This document shows positions 8,147 to 17,800 of a stretch of DNA of 64,000 nucleotides, piece after piece (the stretch's first letter is position 1; the number at the start of each line of letters is the position of its first letter). The DNA comes from an uncultured Bacteroidales bacterium (GTDB lineage Bacteria; Bacteroidota; Bacteroidia; Bacteroidales; P3). Location of the stretch: NCBI GenBank assembly GCA_944321735.1, contig CALUMK010000010.1:28040-92039 (forward strand), read 5' to 3'. The notes under the pieces were generated by a model. That model saw only the letters and a list, made by a program, of their open reading frames with translations. It did not search any database and was not told the DNA's origin. The position numbers and the translations under genes are program-made.

Positions 8147-8617
8147 ATGCACCTAAAGACACTGCTCTTCGTATTTTCACTTCTGCTGTGCCTGCCGGCC
8201 GGGCTGCAGGCTCAAAGCTTAGGCGCCAAGGCCGACGATATCGTAGGGGATTACGAAGTATTCGACCGAGGGACAGGGGAACGGATGCATCTGAATTTCT
8301 ACCGGGCCGATGACGGAGACTACGAAGCCCGGATTGTCTGGATGGAAAACCCCTTGGACGACTTGGGCAAACCCAAGACCGATGTCCAAAACCCCCGCGC
8401 CGACAAACGCCATATCCCGCTCACCCATGTGGTGGTGGTCCGCAAGCTAAGCTACGATGCCCGCAGCAAGGAGTGGAACGGCGGCCGCGTCTACGACCCC
8501 ACCAGCGGCAAGACCTACCGCTGCGCCATCGAATTCGAGAACGACAGCACGATGAAAGTCAGAGCCTATATCGGCTTCCGGATCTTAGGACGAAGCCTGT
8601 ACTGGAACCGTCTGTAA
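8147..8617 (+). CDS. DUF2147 family exported protein
   Basis: The 156-residue protein has a clear signal peptide (MHLKTLLFVFSLLLCLPAGLQAQ). The mature domain begins DDIVGDYEVFDRGTGER and contains the GGRVYDPTSGKTYRC and VRAYIGFRILGRSLYW blocks that define DUF2147. The fold is a small beta-barrel resembling lipocalin-like domains. Family members are periplasmic or outer-membrane associated, and their biochemical role is not established. The ATG at 8147 is chosen because the upstream in-frame TTG precedes the signal peptide by only four codons. Confidence 0.85.
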   Translation: MHLKTLLFVFSLLLCLPAGLQAQSLGAKADDIVGDYEVFDRGTGERMHLNFYRADDGDYEARIVWMENPLDDLGKPKTDVQNPRADKRHIPLTHVVVVRKLSYDARSKEWNGGRVYDPTSGKTYRCAIEFENDSTMKVRAYIGFRILGRSLYWNRL

Positions 8618-8785
8618 GCCATAAGCCCATCGAACAAGAACCGCCCTCCCGCCATCCGCCCCTAACACATCCATAGCCTCCGATTCGGATTAACCAGTCC
8701 GCCTTTGGATTCTTTTTCGTACATTCGCCAGCCTGAATCCAAGCGATTCCCACGACAAGGGCTTCGCGTGAAAAGTCTTAATCAC

Positions 8786-9604
8786 ATGGTCTACAAATAC
8801 GGCGAACCCGTCAGAATCTACAACCACTACACCGACAAGAAGCACCGGCTCAAAATCAAGACGCTCTGCGACCTATTCAACGATATGGCCGAGCTGCACA
8901 CCTACCGGCAAGGCGTGAACGCGGATATCCTCAACCAGCAAGGGCTCACCTGGATGCTGAGACGAATCCACATCTTCATCCCCGATATGCCCCAGCGCGA
9001 GGAAAGGGTGCTGTTCGAAAGCTGGAATCCGGCCTGCGAAGGGCTGCTGGTGCCCCGGCTCTACAAGGTCAGCGACTGGAACGAGGAAACCGCCGCCTTA
9101 TATAATAATGGTATCACCACCGAAAAAGTCTCCACTGGCGCTTTGCGGGCTTTCGCCTACACCGACTGGATGCTGATCAATTTGGAAGGCCGCCGACCGG
9201 AACGCCCCACCGAGATGATGAAACCGCTGGCGGGATACTACAACGAGGAACTGCCTTTCAAGCCGTCGATGTTCGACCGCCGGGAACAGAAAGGGATGCT
9301 GGATTTCAACCAGCCCGCCTGGCACGAAGCCTGCCGGGTACAAGCCCACTACCGGGACATCGACTTCAACGGCCACGTAACCCAAAGTTCCTATATCCAA
9401 TGGATGATGGATGCCCACTCGGACTCGTTCATGGAAACGCACCGGCTCGATGAGATGGAAGTGATTTACGCCCATGAGCTGAAACCGGGAAGCGAGGTGT
9501 CCGTATGGCTATGCGATGCCGAGGAACACCAAATCTCCTATGCGATCCGGAGTTTGGACGGGGGTATTCTTCATGCGTGGGCCCGTGCCCATTTTGGCTC
9601 GTGA
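8786..9604 (+). CDS. Acyl-ACP thioesterase (tandem hot-dog fold)
   Basis: The 272-residue cytoplasmic enzyme resembles plant FatA/FatB-type thioesterases found in Bacteroidetes. These hydrolyse acyl-acyl carrier protein and set fatty-acid chain length. The first hot-dog repeat contains QQGLTWMLRRIHIFI (about residues 50-64). The second contains YRDIDFNGHVTQSSYIQWMMD (about 188-208), with the Asp, Asn and His layout expected of the active site. The ATG at 8786 (MVYKYGE) is favoured over an upstream in-frame TTG. The reading frame ends with TGA directly followed by TAA, and both stops lie inside the left arm of the R2 hairpin element, so the 3' end of the mRNA is likely folded. Confidence 0.88.
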   Translation: MVYKYGEPVRIYNHYTDKKHRLKIKTLCDLFNDMAELHTYRQGVNADILNQQGLTWMLRRIHIFIPDMPQREERVLFESWNPACEGLLVPRLYKVSDWNEETAALYNNGITTEKVSTGALRAFAYTDWMLINLEGRRPERPTEMMKPLAGYYNEELPFKPSMFDRREQKGMLDFNQPAWHEACRVQAHYRDIDFNGHVTQSSYIQWMMDAHSDSFMETHRLDEMEVIYAHELKPGSEVSVWLCDAEEHQISYAIRSLDGGILHAWARAHFGS

Positions 9605-9718
9605 TAACGGCCAAGCTGCTTCGTTGCGCGAGAAGCTCGAAAATGCTCACATACTAAAGTATGCTCCGCTTTTCTCGTCCTCGCGCGCCTCGCATCTTAG
9701 CCGTTCTGACGAGCCAAA
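9593..9718 (-). repeat. Hairpin-armed repeat family (R2), copy 2
   Basis: This 126-bp element has outer arms TTTGGCTCGT (9593-9602) and ACGAGCCAAA (9709-9718), a small internal mismatch, then inner arms AACGGC (9606-9611) and GCCGTT (9699-9704). On the minus strand the core reads TAAGATGCGAGGCG, GGAGCATACT-TTA-GTATGTG (a local hairpin) and GCAACGAAGCAG. The left arm overlaps the last codons of the thioesterase gene. It lacks a T tract, so it is not an ordinary terminator. Confidence 0.75.
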
Positions 9719-9955
9719 GAGGACGCGCCAAAGAGACAGACACAAGAATTTACTGGCAAAGCGACCGATAAATGCGATCTCATTTTTTTCAAAACCACAT
9801 TCAATACAATTCTTCCGTCCGCAGAACCACACAACAGTAAAAGAAATACCACCAGCAAATAAAAAAACGCCCCCACGTACTTCCCGCACCTGAGGACGTT
9901 TAAAGCCTAAGCCTGCGCACAACGCAGCAGAGGCTTTTCAGAAAAGACCCTGAAA
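9719..9955. other. Intergenic region after R2 copy 2
   Basis: These 237 bp between the R2 element and the convergent beta-helix lipoprotein gene contain a probable terminator for the minus-strand gene near 9862-9902. Nothing else is recognisable. Confidence 0.4.
9862..9902 (-). terminator. Probable terminator of the TonB receptor / lipoprotein operon
   Basis: On the minus strand AAACGTCCTC pairs, allowing two G-U pairs, with GGGGGCGTTT, and a run of seven T follows directly. It lies about 55 bp beyond the lipoprotein stop codon. Confidence 0.5.
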
Positions 9956-11374
9956 TTATTCAGCCGCAGCTACATATTCCGTGTTCTGGGGATCGAAGTT
10001 GCACCAGCCAGCCGTCCAGTCTTCCGTACCGAAAGCCCCGATGAAATTGACGGTTTCAAAGCCGGTCAGGCCGCTGAAGTCAGCACCGGAAAGCAAAGCC
10101 GAACCGCTTTCGGGCAGGAAAGAAGGAGAAGCCAAGTTGAAAGCACCGGCAATGCCCAGTTCAGCATTGGTAGCCACCACGCGGTTGTTCAAAGCCGCAT
10201 TGTTGAAGTATTCTTCGGTAGTCAGGGTAGCGCTTTCCACATCCTGGTCGAAGTTCTGACGCATACCTGCCAAGATACAGTTCTTTACCACCAAGTTGTT
10301 GACAGGATCGGAGATACCCGCTTCCGCCGAGTTCATGCAGTTGTCGCTGTCGAGCAACAGACCCAGAGGCCAGCCGGCGAATACCGAATTGTAAACCTGC
10401 AAACGGGTGTTGCGACGCAGGTGCATGGCAGCCTGGAATGGACCATAAGCGTTGTCGCTGGCAAAAGAGCTGTTGGTATTGGCCGTATCAGCCAAGGTAG
10501 CGTAAGGGCCAATCAGGGTCACGTTCGAGAAACGAGGGTTGTTCAACGGAGTGTTGCTGGAGCCGTCGCCATCGTTATCCGATTCAAAACCGTTGGACTT
10601 GGACTTGTCGGAAACCTGAATGTCGCGAACCGAAACCGCAAACTGAACCGTTCCACGGAAACCGGCATCGGTATCGAAGTCGTCATCCCAGCCGCGGAAA
10701 GCCACCAAATTACGGCAATTCACCGTACCGCCGAACCATTCAAAGCTGTCATCCTTGATATAGGAACACTGCACGTGGTCGATTACCGTCTGGCTACCCA
10801 CGGCGCAAAGAGTCAAACCATTGATTTCCTTGTCAGTGTCAAATTCAACACCACCGTATTCGATACGGACATAACGGAGAATGCCGGAATTGTCGTTGTC
10901 ATTCTGGCCACCGTACATAGTACGCGGACCACCTTCCACCTGGGCTTCGCCCGAGTTGATCACCGCCTTGCCGCAGATAATAACGCCGCCCCAGTCACCG
11001 TAGTTACGCTGGCCGGCCGGTTTGTCGGAAGTGAAGATGATAGGGTCTTCGGCCGTACCTTCGGCCATCAGCTTGCCGCCGCGTTCCACGATCAAAGCCG
11101 CCTTGGTACCGCTCTTGCCTTGGATTACCGTACCGGCAGGAATCGTCAAGGTAGCCCCATCCACTACGTAAACGAAGCCGTCCAAGGTATAGACCGTATC
11201 GGCCGACAAAGTACGGTTGCCTTTGATTTCACCTTTCAGGACCGGATCGCCGGCAACGACATCATCACCACCGTTGTCGTCGCTACCATTTTTGTCGTCG
11301 CAGGAGGTGAACGCCAACATTCCGCCGGCCATCATGGCCATCAGGAACCACATTTTCATTTTGTTCATTTTCAT
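9956..11374 (-). CDS. Parallel beta-helix surface lipoprotein, TonB receptor partner
   Basis: The 472-residue lipoprotein has a signal peptide ending in LAFTSC, with acidic residues (DDKNGSDDNGG) after the cysteine, as expected for a surface-exposed Bacteroidetes lipoprotein. The body repeats short strands with GATLTIPAGTVIQG, GGVIICGKAVINSG and IEYGG-type turns, typical of right-handed parallel beta-helix proteins. The gene follows the TonB receptor with a 29-bp gap in the same orientation, so the two probably form one operon and work together at the outer membrane. The ligand is unknown. It lacks SusD features and should not be called SusD. Confidence 0.8.
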   Translation of the reverse strand: MKMNKMKMWFLMAMMAGGMLAFTSCDDKNGSDDNGGDDVVAGDPVLKGEIKGNRTLSADTVYTLDGFVYVVDGATLTIPAGTVIQGKSGTKAALIVERGGKLMAEGTAEDPIIFTSDKPAGQRNYGDWGGVIICGKAVINSGEAQVEGGPRTMYGGQNDNDNSGILRYVRIEYGGVEFDTDKEINGLTLCAVGSQTVIDHVQCSYIKDDSFEWFGGTVNCRNLVAFRGWDDDFDTDAGFRGTVQFAVSVRDIQVSDKSKSNGFESDNDGDGSSNTPLNNPRFSNVTLIGPYATLADTANTNSSFASDNAYGPFQAAMHLRRNTRLQVYNSVFAGWPLGLLLDSDNCMNSAEAGISDPVNNLVVKNCILAGMRQNFDQDVESATLTTEEYFNNAALNNRVVATNAELGIAGAFNLASPSFLPESGSALLSGADFSGLTGFETVNFIGAFGTEDWTAGWCNFDPQNTEYVAAAE

Positions 11375-11403
11375 TTTGTTATAAAAATTTATAGGTTTAT
11401 TTT

Positions 11404-14253
11404 CTAAAGTTTGAAAGTCACGCCGACTTGGAACTCAACCCCCAGCTTGTACGAACGCGGCGTTTGGGTCACCGTATGTCCCACTCCGTCGGAATCCGTG
11501 TAATGCGCAAACTGGCACTCGGTATAATCCTGGTTCAGCAGGTTGCTGGCAAGGAACTTGATTTCCCAATGCTTGCCAATGCTTTTCTTGAGGCCGAACG
11601 ACAAATCGTTGCGCGGCATCTCGTAAATGTCCGGGATATCCTCATCCGGGTTCTGGAACACCTCGCCCACCGCCAGGATGCGGCGGCCGTAACGCCCGTA
11701 CATCAGGCTCAACACCCAGCCCTTGTTCTCGTAGAACAAACCGGCATTGACCAAGTAAGGCGATTGCCCCTGCATGGCGCGGTCGCGGTCGAAGTCCTCG
11801 TCCCGGAAACGCACCTGGCTGTAAATCCAAGCTGCGTTCACCACCAAGGAGAAGTTCTTGAGCTTCATGAAGTCGAGGCTCTTTCGCAATTCCAGTTCCA
11901 CGCCGGTGGTATAGGCGAAGTCGGCATTCTTGAAGGTGTAAATCGCGTTCCCGCCCGAGGAGCGGATATAGGAAACCTCGATAGGATCGCGGAAATGCTT
12001 GTAGAACGCCCCTACCGAAATCAATTCCTTGGGAGAAGGATAGAACTCGTATCGCAAGTCCACGTTCTGGATCTTGGCATTCTTCAAATCGGTATTCCCG
12101 GTATAATCGGCAAACTGGTCGAAGTCGTAATAGACGTAAGGCGCGATTTCCCGCAACTCTGGACGGTTGATCGTGTAGGCGTAAGCCGCACGGAGGATAT
12201 GCTTGTCGTTGAAATGGTAGGATCCGTTGAAGGAGGGGAACACATTCAGCTCGCTCCGGTTCACCTGTACCGGCATCGAACCGTCTGCCGTATAGCCGTT
12301 CAGGATGGTCCGCTCGTATTCGGCCCTCGCCCCTGCCGCCAAATGCCATCCGCCCACTTGCATCTTGACCGATGCATAGAGTGCCGGAATAAAGGTGGTA
12401 GCCGTATAGGCATCGGACTTGCGGGTGTTCTCATCAATGAAGTAACCATCGGCTCGAAGGTTCTCCGGCTGGAATATCTCGGTCAAATCCCCGTACAGGA
12501 AATCCGAAGGCAGCGTGGAAGGATAACCCGAAGTGTACAGGAACTTGCGGCCGTCGAAAACCCGGTTCTTGTACTGGGCGGCAGCCCCGGCAAGCAGCTC
12601 CAGCTTCAAGCCCTTATCCACCAACAAGCCCTTGTAGTCGATTCCTCCCGCTACCAAATGCTCGTTCATGTCCTGGTAGTAGCGGTTCACATCGGTCGCC
12701 TTGTACATCTCGTAATTCGGCATCGAAGGGTCGGTCTGCTGGCGGAAAGTCACCAAGCGGCGATCCGGCTCCTGGCGGTTCGTGAAACCGTAAGTCAGGC
12801 GGTAATCCAGCTTATGCCCTTTGGCAGGGTTGTGCGTGTAGAGCAACTGCCCCAAGTAGAGGGAACGCTGCGTATAGATGTATTCTTGTTCCCGGATATG
12901 GTAATCGTTGTTGTAGTCGATACCTTGACGGAAAGCCGTCTTGTCCTGGGCATTCTGGCTGAAAAGGTTCTTGAACTCGAAGCGCGAACCGTCCTTGAAC
13001 TGGAAGCCGATATTGCCCAAAGCGTTGAGCTTGACCTTGGTACCATAATCCTCATCGGTATAAGCATTCAGGTAACGCGGTTGCTCGTTAATCAAGTCAA
13101 ACACCCCGAAGCGGTTGTTCTCGAATGCCTCGCGAACCGTGTTCTCGTAACCGTAATTGAGCGCGAACAGGCTCCCGAACTTGATATCCTTGTCTTTGCC
13201 CACCATGGCCGACTTGTCCCACTGCATCGAAAAGCCTTGGGACGGCAGGGAGGTCCGAGTAGAAGTAGCCCAGTCGTTGTCCAGCATCCGGGCGTATTCC
13301 GCTTTCTCGGCATTGCTGGCCTGGCTGATATCCGAAGGGAAGCCCGCAGGCAGCTGGCGCGAAGCCCCGCCGAAGCCTATCGCATCCGCCCCGTTGCCGT
13401 GATAATGCACAAAGTCCTTGCCGATGCTGGCCGTATTGACACCTATATTATAAGAGAAGCTCAAGGCATCCTCCGTGGGCATGCTCTTGGTGGTGATGCC
13501 GATCAGACCGCCGGAGAAATCGGCCGGAAATTCAGGCGATGCGGTCTTGTACAGCATCAAATGATCGATGGCGTTCCCGGCAATGACATCCAAGGCGAAC
13601 GCCCGGCTGTCGTTCTCTGTTCCCGGCGCCGTGGTCCCGTTGAGCAAGACCGTGTTGTACCTCACGTTCAAGCCCCGCACGTTGACCATCCCGCCTTCTT
13701 CCACGCTGACCCCCGGAAGCTTGGACACCACCTCGGCGGCATCTTTCGACTGGGAACGGGAAATCAGCTGGGACGAAGCCCCGGTAGCCACCACGTCGGC
13801 CTGCTTCATCGTGCTCAGGACCGCCGCATCGGTATGCCGCACCCGGCGTGCCGTCACCTTCACTTCCTTCAACTCCGTAGCCGTGCTTTCCATTGCCACA
13901 TCCAAATGCGTGTTCTGACCGGCCACAATCTTGATATTGGGAATCACCTGCGTCTTATAGGAAGTGAAGCTGACCTTGACAGAATAAGTACCCGGCATCA
14001 GATTGAACGTATAGCTCCCGTCCAAACCGGCTACCGCCCCCAAGGCTGTACCTTCTATCTGCACCGCGGCAAACGGCAAGGTCTCGCCCGTACCTTTGTC
14101 GGTCACCACGCCTTGCAGAACGCCTTTCGCCTTGCTTTCGCCCGTCTCCGCAATCCCCTCGCCTTCCATCGTCCCGAATCTTGCGCCATAGGAAAGACTC
14201 CCGCAACAGGCCGAGGCCCAAACCAGGCACAATATCAAAACCCTTTTTCTCAT
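11404..14253 (-). CDS. TonB-dependent outer-membrane receptor
   Basis: The protein of about 949 residues imports a ligand across the outer membrane using TonB energy. After the signal peptide (MRKRVLILCLVWASACCGSLSYG), a carboxypeptidase-like regulatory domain occupies about residues 45-130 (VLQGVVTDKGTGETLPFAAV...). It is followed by a plug domain with SKLPGVSVEEGGMVNVRGL near 180-200 and a long beta-barrel ending in GVEFQVGVTFKL. It lacks the SusC signature and its partner is a beta-helix lipoprotein, so it belongs to the non-SusC class. The ATG complementary to 14251-14253 is preferred to the GTG one codon earlier. A TACTTTTG -7 box is located 38 bp upstream. Confidence 0.92.
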   Translation of the reverse strand: MRKRVLILCLVWASACCGSLSYGARFGTMEGEGIAETGESKAKGVLQGVVTDKGTGETLPFAAVQIEGTALGAVAGLDGSYTFNLMPGTYSVKVSFTSYKTQVIPNIKIVAGQNTHLDVAMESTATELKEVKVTARRVRHTDAAVLSTMKQADVVATGASSQLISRSQSKDAAEVVSKLPGVSVEEGGMVNVRGLNVRYNTVLLNGTTAPGTENDSRAFALDVIAGNAIDHLMLYKTASPEFPADFSGGLIGITTKSMPTEDALSFSYNIGVNTASIGKDFVHYHGNGADAIGFGGASRQLPAGFPSDISQASNAEKAEYARMLDNDWATSTRTSLPSQGFSMQWDKSAMVGKDKDIKFGSLFALNYGYENTVREAFENNRFGVFDLINEQPRYLNAYTDEDYGTKVKLNALGNIGFQFKDGSRFEFKNLFSQNAQDKTAFRQGIDYNNDYHIREQEYIYTQRSLYLGQLLYTHNPAKGHKLDYRLTYGFTNRQEPDRRLVTFRQQTDPSMPNYEMYKATDVNRYYQDMNEHLVAGGIDYKGLLVDKGLKLELLAGAAAQYKNRVFDGRKFLYTSGYPSTLPSDFLYGDLTEIFQPENLRADGYFIDENTRKSDAYTATTFIPALYASVKMQVGGWHLAAGARAEYERTILNGYTADGSMPVQVNRSELNVFPSFNGSYHFNDKHILRAAYAYTINRPELREIAPYVYYDFDQFADYTGNTDLKNAKIQNVDLRYEFYPSPKELISVGAFYKHFRDPIEVSYIRSSGGNAIYTFKNADFAYTTGVELELRKSLDFMKLKNFSLVVNAAWIYSQVRFRDEDFDRDRAMQGQSPYLVNAGLFYENKGWVLSLMYGRYGRRILAVGEVFQNPDEDIPDIYEMPRNDLSFGLKKSIGKHWEIKFLASNLLNQDYTECQFAHYTDSDGVGHTVTQTPRSYKLGVEFQVGVTFKL

Positions 14254-14290
14254 CACTGTATTCGTCGATTTTGCTTTCTGAAATTCGGCG

Positions 14291-14298
14291 CAAAAGTA
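14291..14298 (-). promoter_or_regulatory. Predicted -7 box for the TonB receptor gene
   Basis: TACTTTTG on the minus strand matches TAnnTTTG and lies 38 bp upstream of the receptor ATG. A matching -33 TTTG at the right distance was not found, so confidence is limited. Confidence 0.4.
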
Positions 14299-14630
14299 GA
14301 AGCTAGTTGTTACGATTTCCCATACGGAATTATTGCCTTTCTATGGAGTATTTGTTACGGAATCATTTCAATGCCCCAAAAGACGACACGCCAGAAAACC
14401 TGATACCACACAAACAGCATACCTATATATAATAGTAGGAGATGCACCTTTCCACCCGCCATAGAAAAGACAATCCGATACGAGGAAAGGAACCGCACAC
14501 CGTCCCATTTAACATTTGTTAACTCTTTTTTAACCCGCTTAACATTTTTTTAGAAGCACATTCTTAGACATTTAACTTTTCATAGTTAATTTTTTTTCAG
14601 AAACGGGCAAGGAATGTTAAAGCCGTTCAC

Positions 14631-14660
14631 TTGGCTTTATGGAAAAATTATCTAAATTTG
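14631..14660 (+). promoter_or_regulatory. Predicted promoter of the susC/susD-like operon
   Basis: TTGG at 14631-14634 and TAAATTTG at 14653-14660 are 18 bp apart, a good Bacteroidetes promoter. Transcription would begin near 14667. Confidence 0.55.
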
Positions 14661-14867
14661 CTACCCTCAATTTAATGCCGAAGTGTGGGCAATAGGGAAT
14701 CTTTCCCCATCAGAACGGGTTCTGAAAGCCAACCAAAGCATTGAAACTTATTGAAGAGCGATGAAACAGATCGGATACCGTTCGAGATACGCATGAGTGT
14801 TGATGGATGACTCTCTTGCGAATAGAAAACACGAATTAAATAACACAAATCCAAATCAGCTTTTTTT

Positions 14868-17800
14868 ATGAAAAAACTAGTGCTCTTTGTGGTGTCCTTG
14901 TTCCTTATGGGAGCCGCCAACATGGCTTTCGGGCAACGCACCGTCACAGGTAAGGTCACGAGTGCGGATGACCCGATGGGTATCCCCATGGTGGCAGTCC
15001 AAATCGAAGGGACAACGATTGGTACCTCAACCGACCTCAATGGTGTTTACACCTTGAACAACATCCCCGCCACGGCCAAGAACCTGAAATTCTCGGCTAT
15101 GGGTATGAAAGACAAAATCGTGCCTATTACCAGCGGTGTGATCAATGTCGTGATGGAAACACAAGCCGTTGCGTTGCAGGAAGTCCAAGTTTCCGCCTCC
15201 GGTTACGGGGTACGCAAGAAAGTGGACAATGTAGGTTCTGCTGTCGAGGTAGGTGAAGAAGTCATCACCCGTCAAACAGAATCCAACGTAATCAACTCCC
15301 TGCAAGGTAGTGTTCCTGGTATGCAGGTTAGTACGGCTTCCGGACAGCCCGGTTCGTCAACTACCGTCCGTATTCGTGGTACAAGCTCCTTGTCCTCCGG
15401 CAACGACCCCTTGTACGTAATCGACGGGGTGCCCATCATTACCGGAGCCATGGGTATGACATCCTACACCGATGGACAAGGTACCGACCCTCTGGCATCT
15501 TTGAATCCTGAAGATATCGAAAGCATCCAGTTGCTGAAAGACGCTAGTGCCACATCCATCTATGGTTCGCGTGCCTCCAACGGGGTTATCGTAGTTACCA
15601 CGAAAAAAGGTAAAGAAGGCAAGGTTTCCTTCGGGGTCAATGCCAAAATCGGTCTTTCCACGCCTCCTAACGTAAAGAAGCGTTTCCAGAAAGTGAACAT
15701 GGAAGACTTCAAGGACTTCTTGTTCGAATCCCGTCTGAACACAGCCGCCGTTAACGAAAGAACTTATTACCGTTGGATCAACAATCCTGATTTGGCGCTG
15801 TCTTACTATGCCGAAACGCCGTCCATGAATATCGATTTCTTGAACAATAACGGCTTCCGTACGGCAGAAGAAATCGCCGAATATGGCCCGAACACGATTT
15901 ATTATACCGACTGGTGGGATGAAGTGACCCGCAACGGCCTCATCCAAGACTACTCGATGACCGCATCGGGTGGCACCAAGAACGTCAACTACTATGCATC
16001 GGTTGGCTATTTCAACAACAAAGGTATTGTCATCGGATCTGACTACACCCGGTACAACGCTCGTTTGAACTTGGATGTCAATCCTACCGACTGGTTGTCT
16101 TTCGGTATGAACTTGACCGGGTCGTATGCCGAAGTAAACACGGTTCCTACCGGTCTGGCTTACGCTTCGCCTATCTGGGGCGCTTCCATGATGCGTCCGA
16201 CAGACCCCGTTTACGCCACCGACCCTGTTACCGGTGAAGTAAACTACAACGAATGGAACTACACGACCAACCCGGCTTCGCAAGGTTACAACCCGGTAGC
16301 CCTTTATACCGATGAATACCGCGACCGCGCTTTCCAGCAGCAGTACAAAGCCTTGTTCAGCCCGTACTTGCGTGTCAAGCTGTACAAGAATTTGTATGTG
16401 CAGTCCAAGATTGGTATCGACTTTGTAACTTTGAAAGAAGAAAACGTTTGGTCGATGGTCGTTAACCCGCAAGGTCAGGACTTGGGCGGTTTGACCCAGA
16501 TACAGGATGAAACCTACGCCTACATGAACATCACCAACACCATCAACTGGATGCCTTCCATCAAGAAGAACAACTTCAATATCTTGATCGGTCAGGAAGC
16601 CCAGAGGTTCAACAACTACACCTCTTTTGTTTCCGGTCAGGGTTACGCTACTCCGCAGTTGATGGCTGTCTCCAATGCTACCGACACCCGTGGTGCTGCT
16701 AACCGTGCGGATGCTACCTTGGCTTCTTACTTCGGTAACATCGAATACGATTATGACAACAAGTACTACGTATCTGCCAGTGTACGTCGCGATGGTTCTT
16801 CCCGTTTCGGTGAAGACAAACGCTGGGGTACCTTCTGGTCGGTAGGTGCAAGATACCGTATCTCGGCTGAACGCTTCATGGCTGCCACACAAAACTGGTT
16901 GAACAACTTGAGCGTACGTATCAGCTACGGTACTTCCGGTAACCAGAACGTAGGGTACTACCAGGCTCGCGGGGTTTACGCCTCGACCCGTTATGGCGGT
17001 CTTGCCGGTTTCGGTCCTTCTCAGTTGGCCAACCCCAATCTGGAATGGGAATCCAGAAATAAATTCGACGTGGGTTTGGAATTCATGTTGTTCAACGTGT
17101 TGACCGTTGAAGCAGACTACTACAACGACCGCACTGTCGATATGATTTTCTCCCGTCCTCTGTCTTACGCTACCGGTTTCGGTGCCATTGCCACCAACTT
17201 GGGTAGCATGCGTAACCAAGGGGTTGAAATCCAAGTGAGCGCCTTGCTGATGAACCGCAAGAACTTCCGCTGGACCTTGGGATTCAATATCACCACTAAC
17301 GACAATAGGGTACTGGAATTGCCCGACCACCAACCGATCCAAAGCGGTACCATCGGACGTATCGAAGAAGGCCGTCCTTCCAGCCAGTTGTACATGCGCG
17401 AATGGGCAGGCGTTGACCCTGCGACAGGCCGTCCCCGCTGGTATGGAGAAAACGGTGAATACGTTTTCAACTACAACGATGCAGCCCTGCGTTATGTCGG
17501 CTTCAGCGACCCCAAATTCTACGGAGGTTTGCAGATGGGCTTTGAATTCTACAACTTCGATATCAGCTTCCAGTTCAACTACAACTACGGTAACTATATC
17601 TTGAGCAACGACCTTCCGTATTTGGAAAACGAAGGCCACCAGCCCGGCCAGACCACTACCTACTGGATTATGGAAAACCGTTGGCAGCGTCCCGGCGATG
17701 ATGTCGTAGTTCCGCAATTGATGAATGGCGGTAACAACAACGCCAACCAGTTGAGCTCCCGTCTGCGTATGTCCGGATCCTACCTCCGTCTCAAATCCAT

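Larger units (their letters stand above)
14254..14867. other. Divergent regulatory region between the TonB receptor and susC-like genes
   Basis: About 610 bp of AT-rich sequence hold the receptor promoter box at 14291-14298 (minus strand) and the susC-like promoter at 14631-14660. The second leaves a leader of about 200 nt before the susC-like ATG. No credible protein and no known riboswitch consensus was recognised in that leader. Confidence 0.5.

Noticed and set aside
9593-9718. R2 copy 2 as an ordinary rho-independent terminator
   Set aside because: The arms are 90 bp apart, there is no T tract, and a homologous core recurs at unrelated sites.
9956-11374. SusD-like partner of the TonB receptor
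   Set aside because: The protein is beta-helical and lacks the TPR helices and C-terminal landmarks of SusD.
11428-14403. Very long plus-strand open frame of 991 codons
   Set aside because: It is antisense to the TonB receptor gene, whose motifs are unmistakable.
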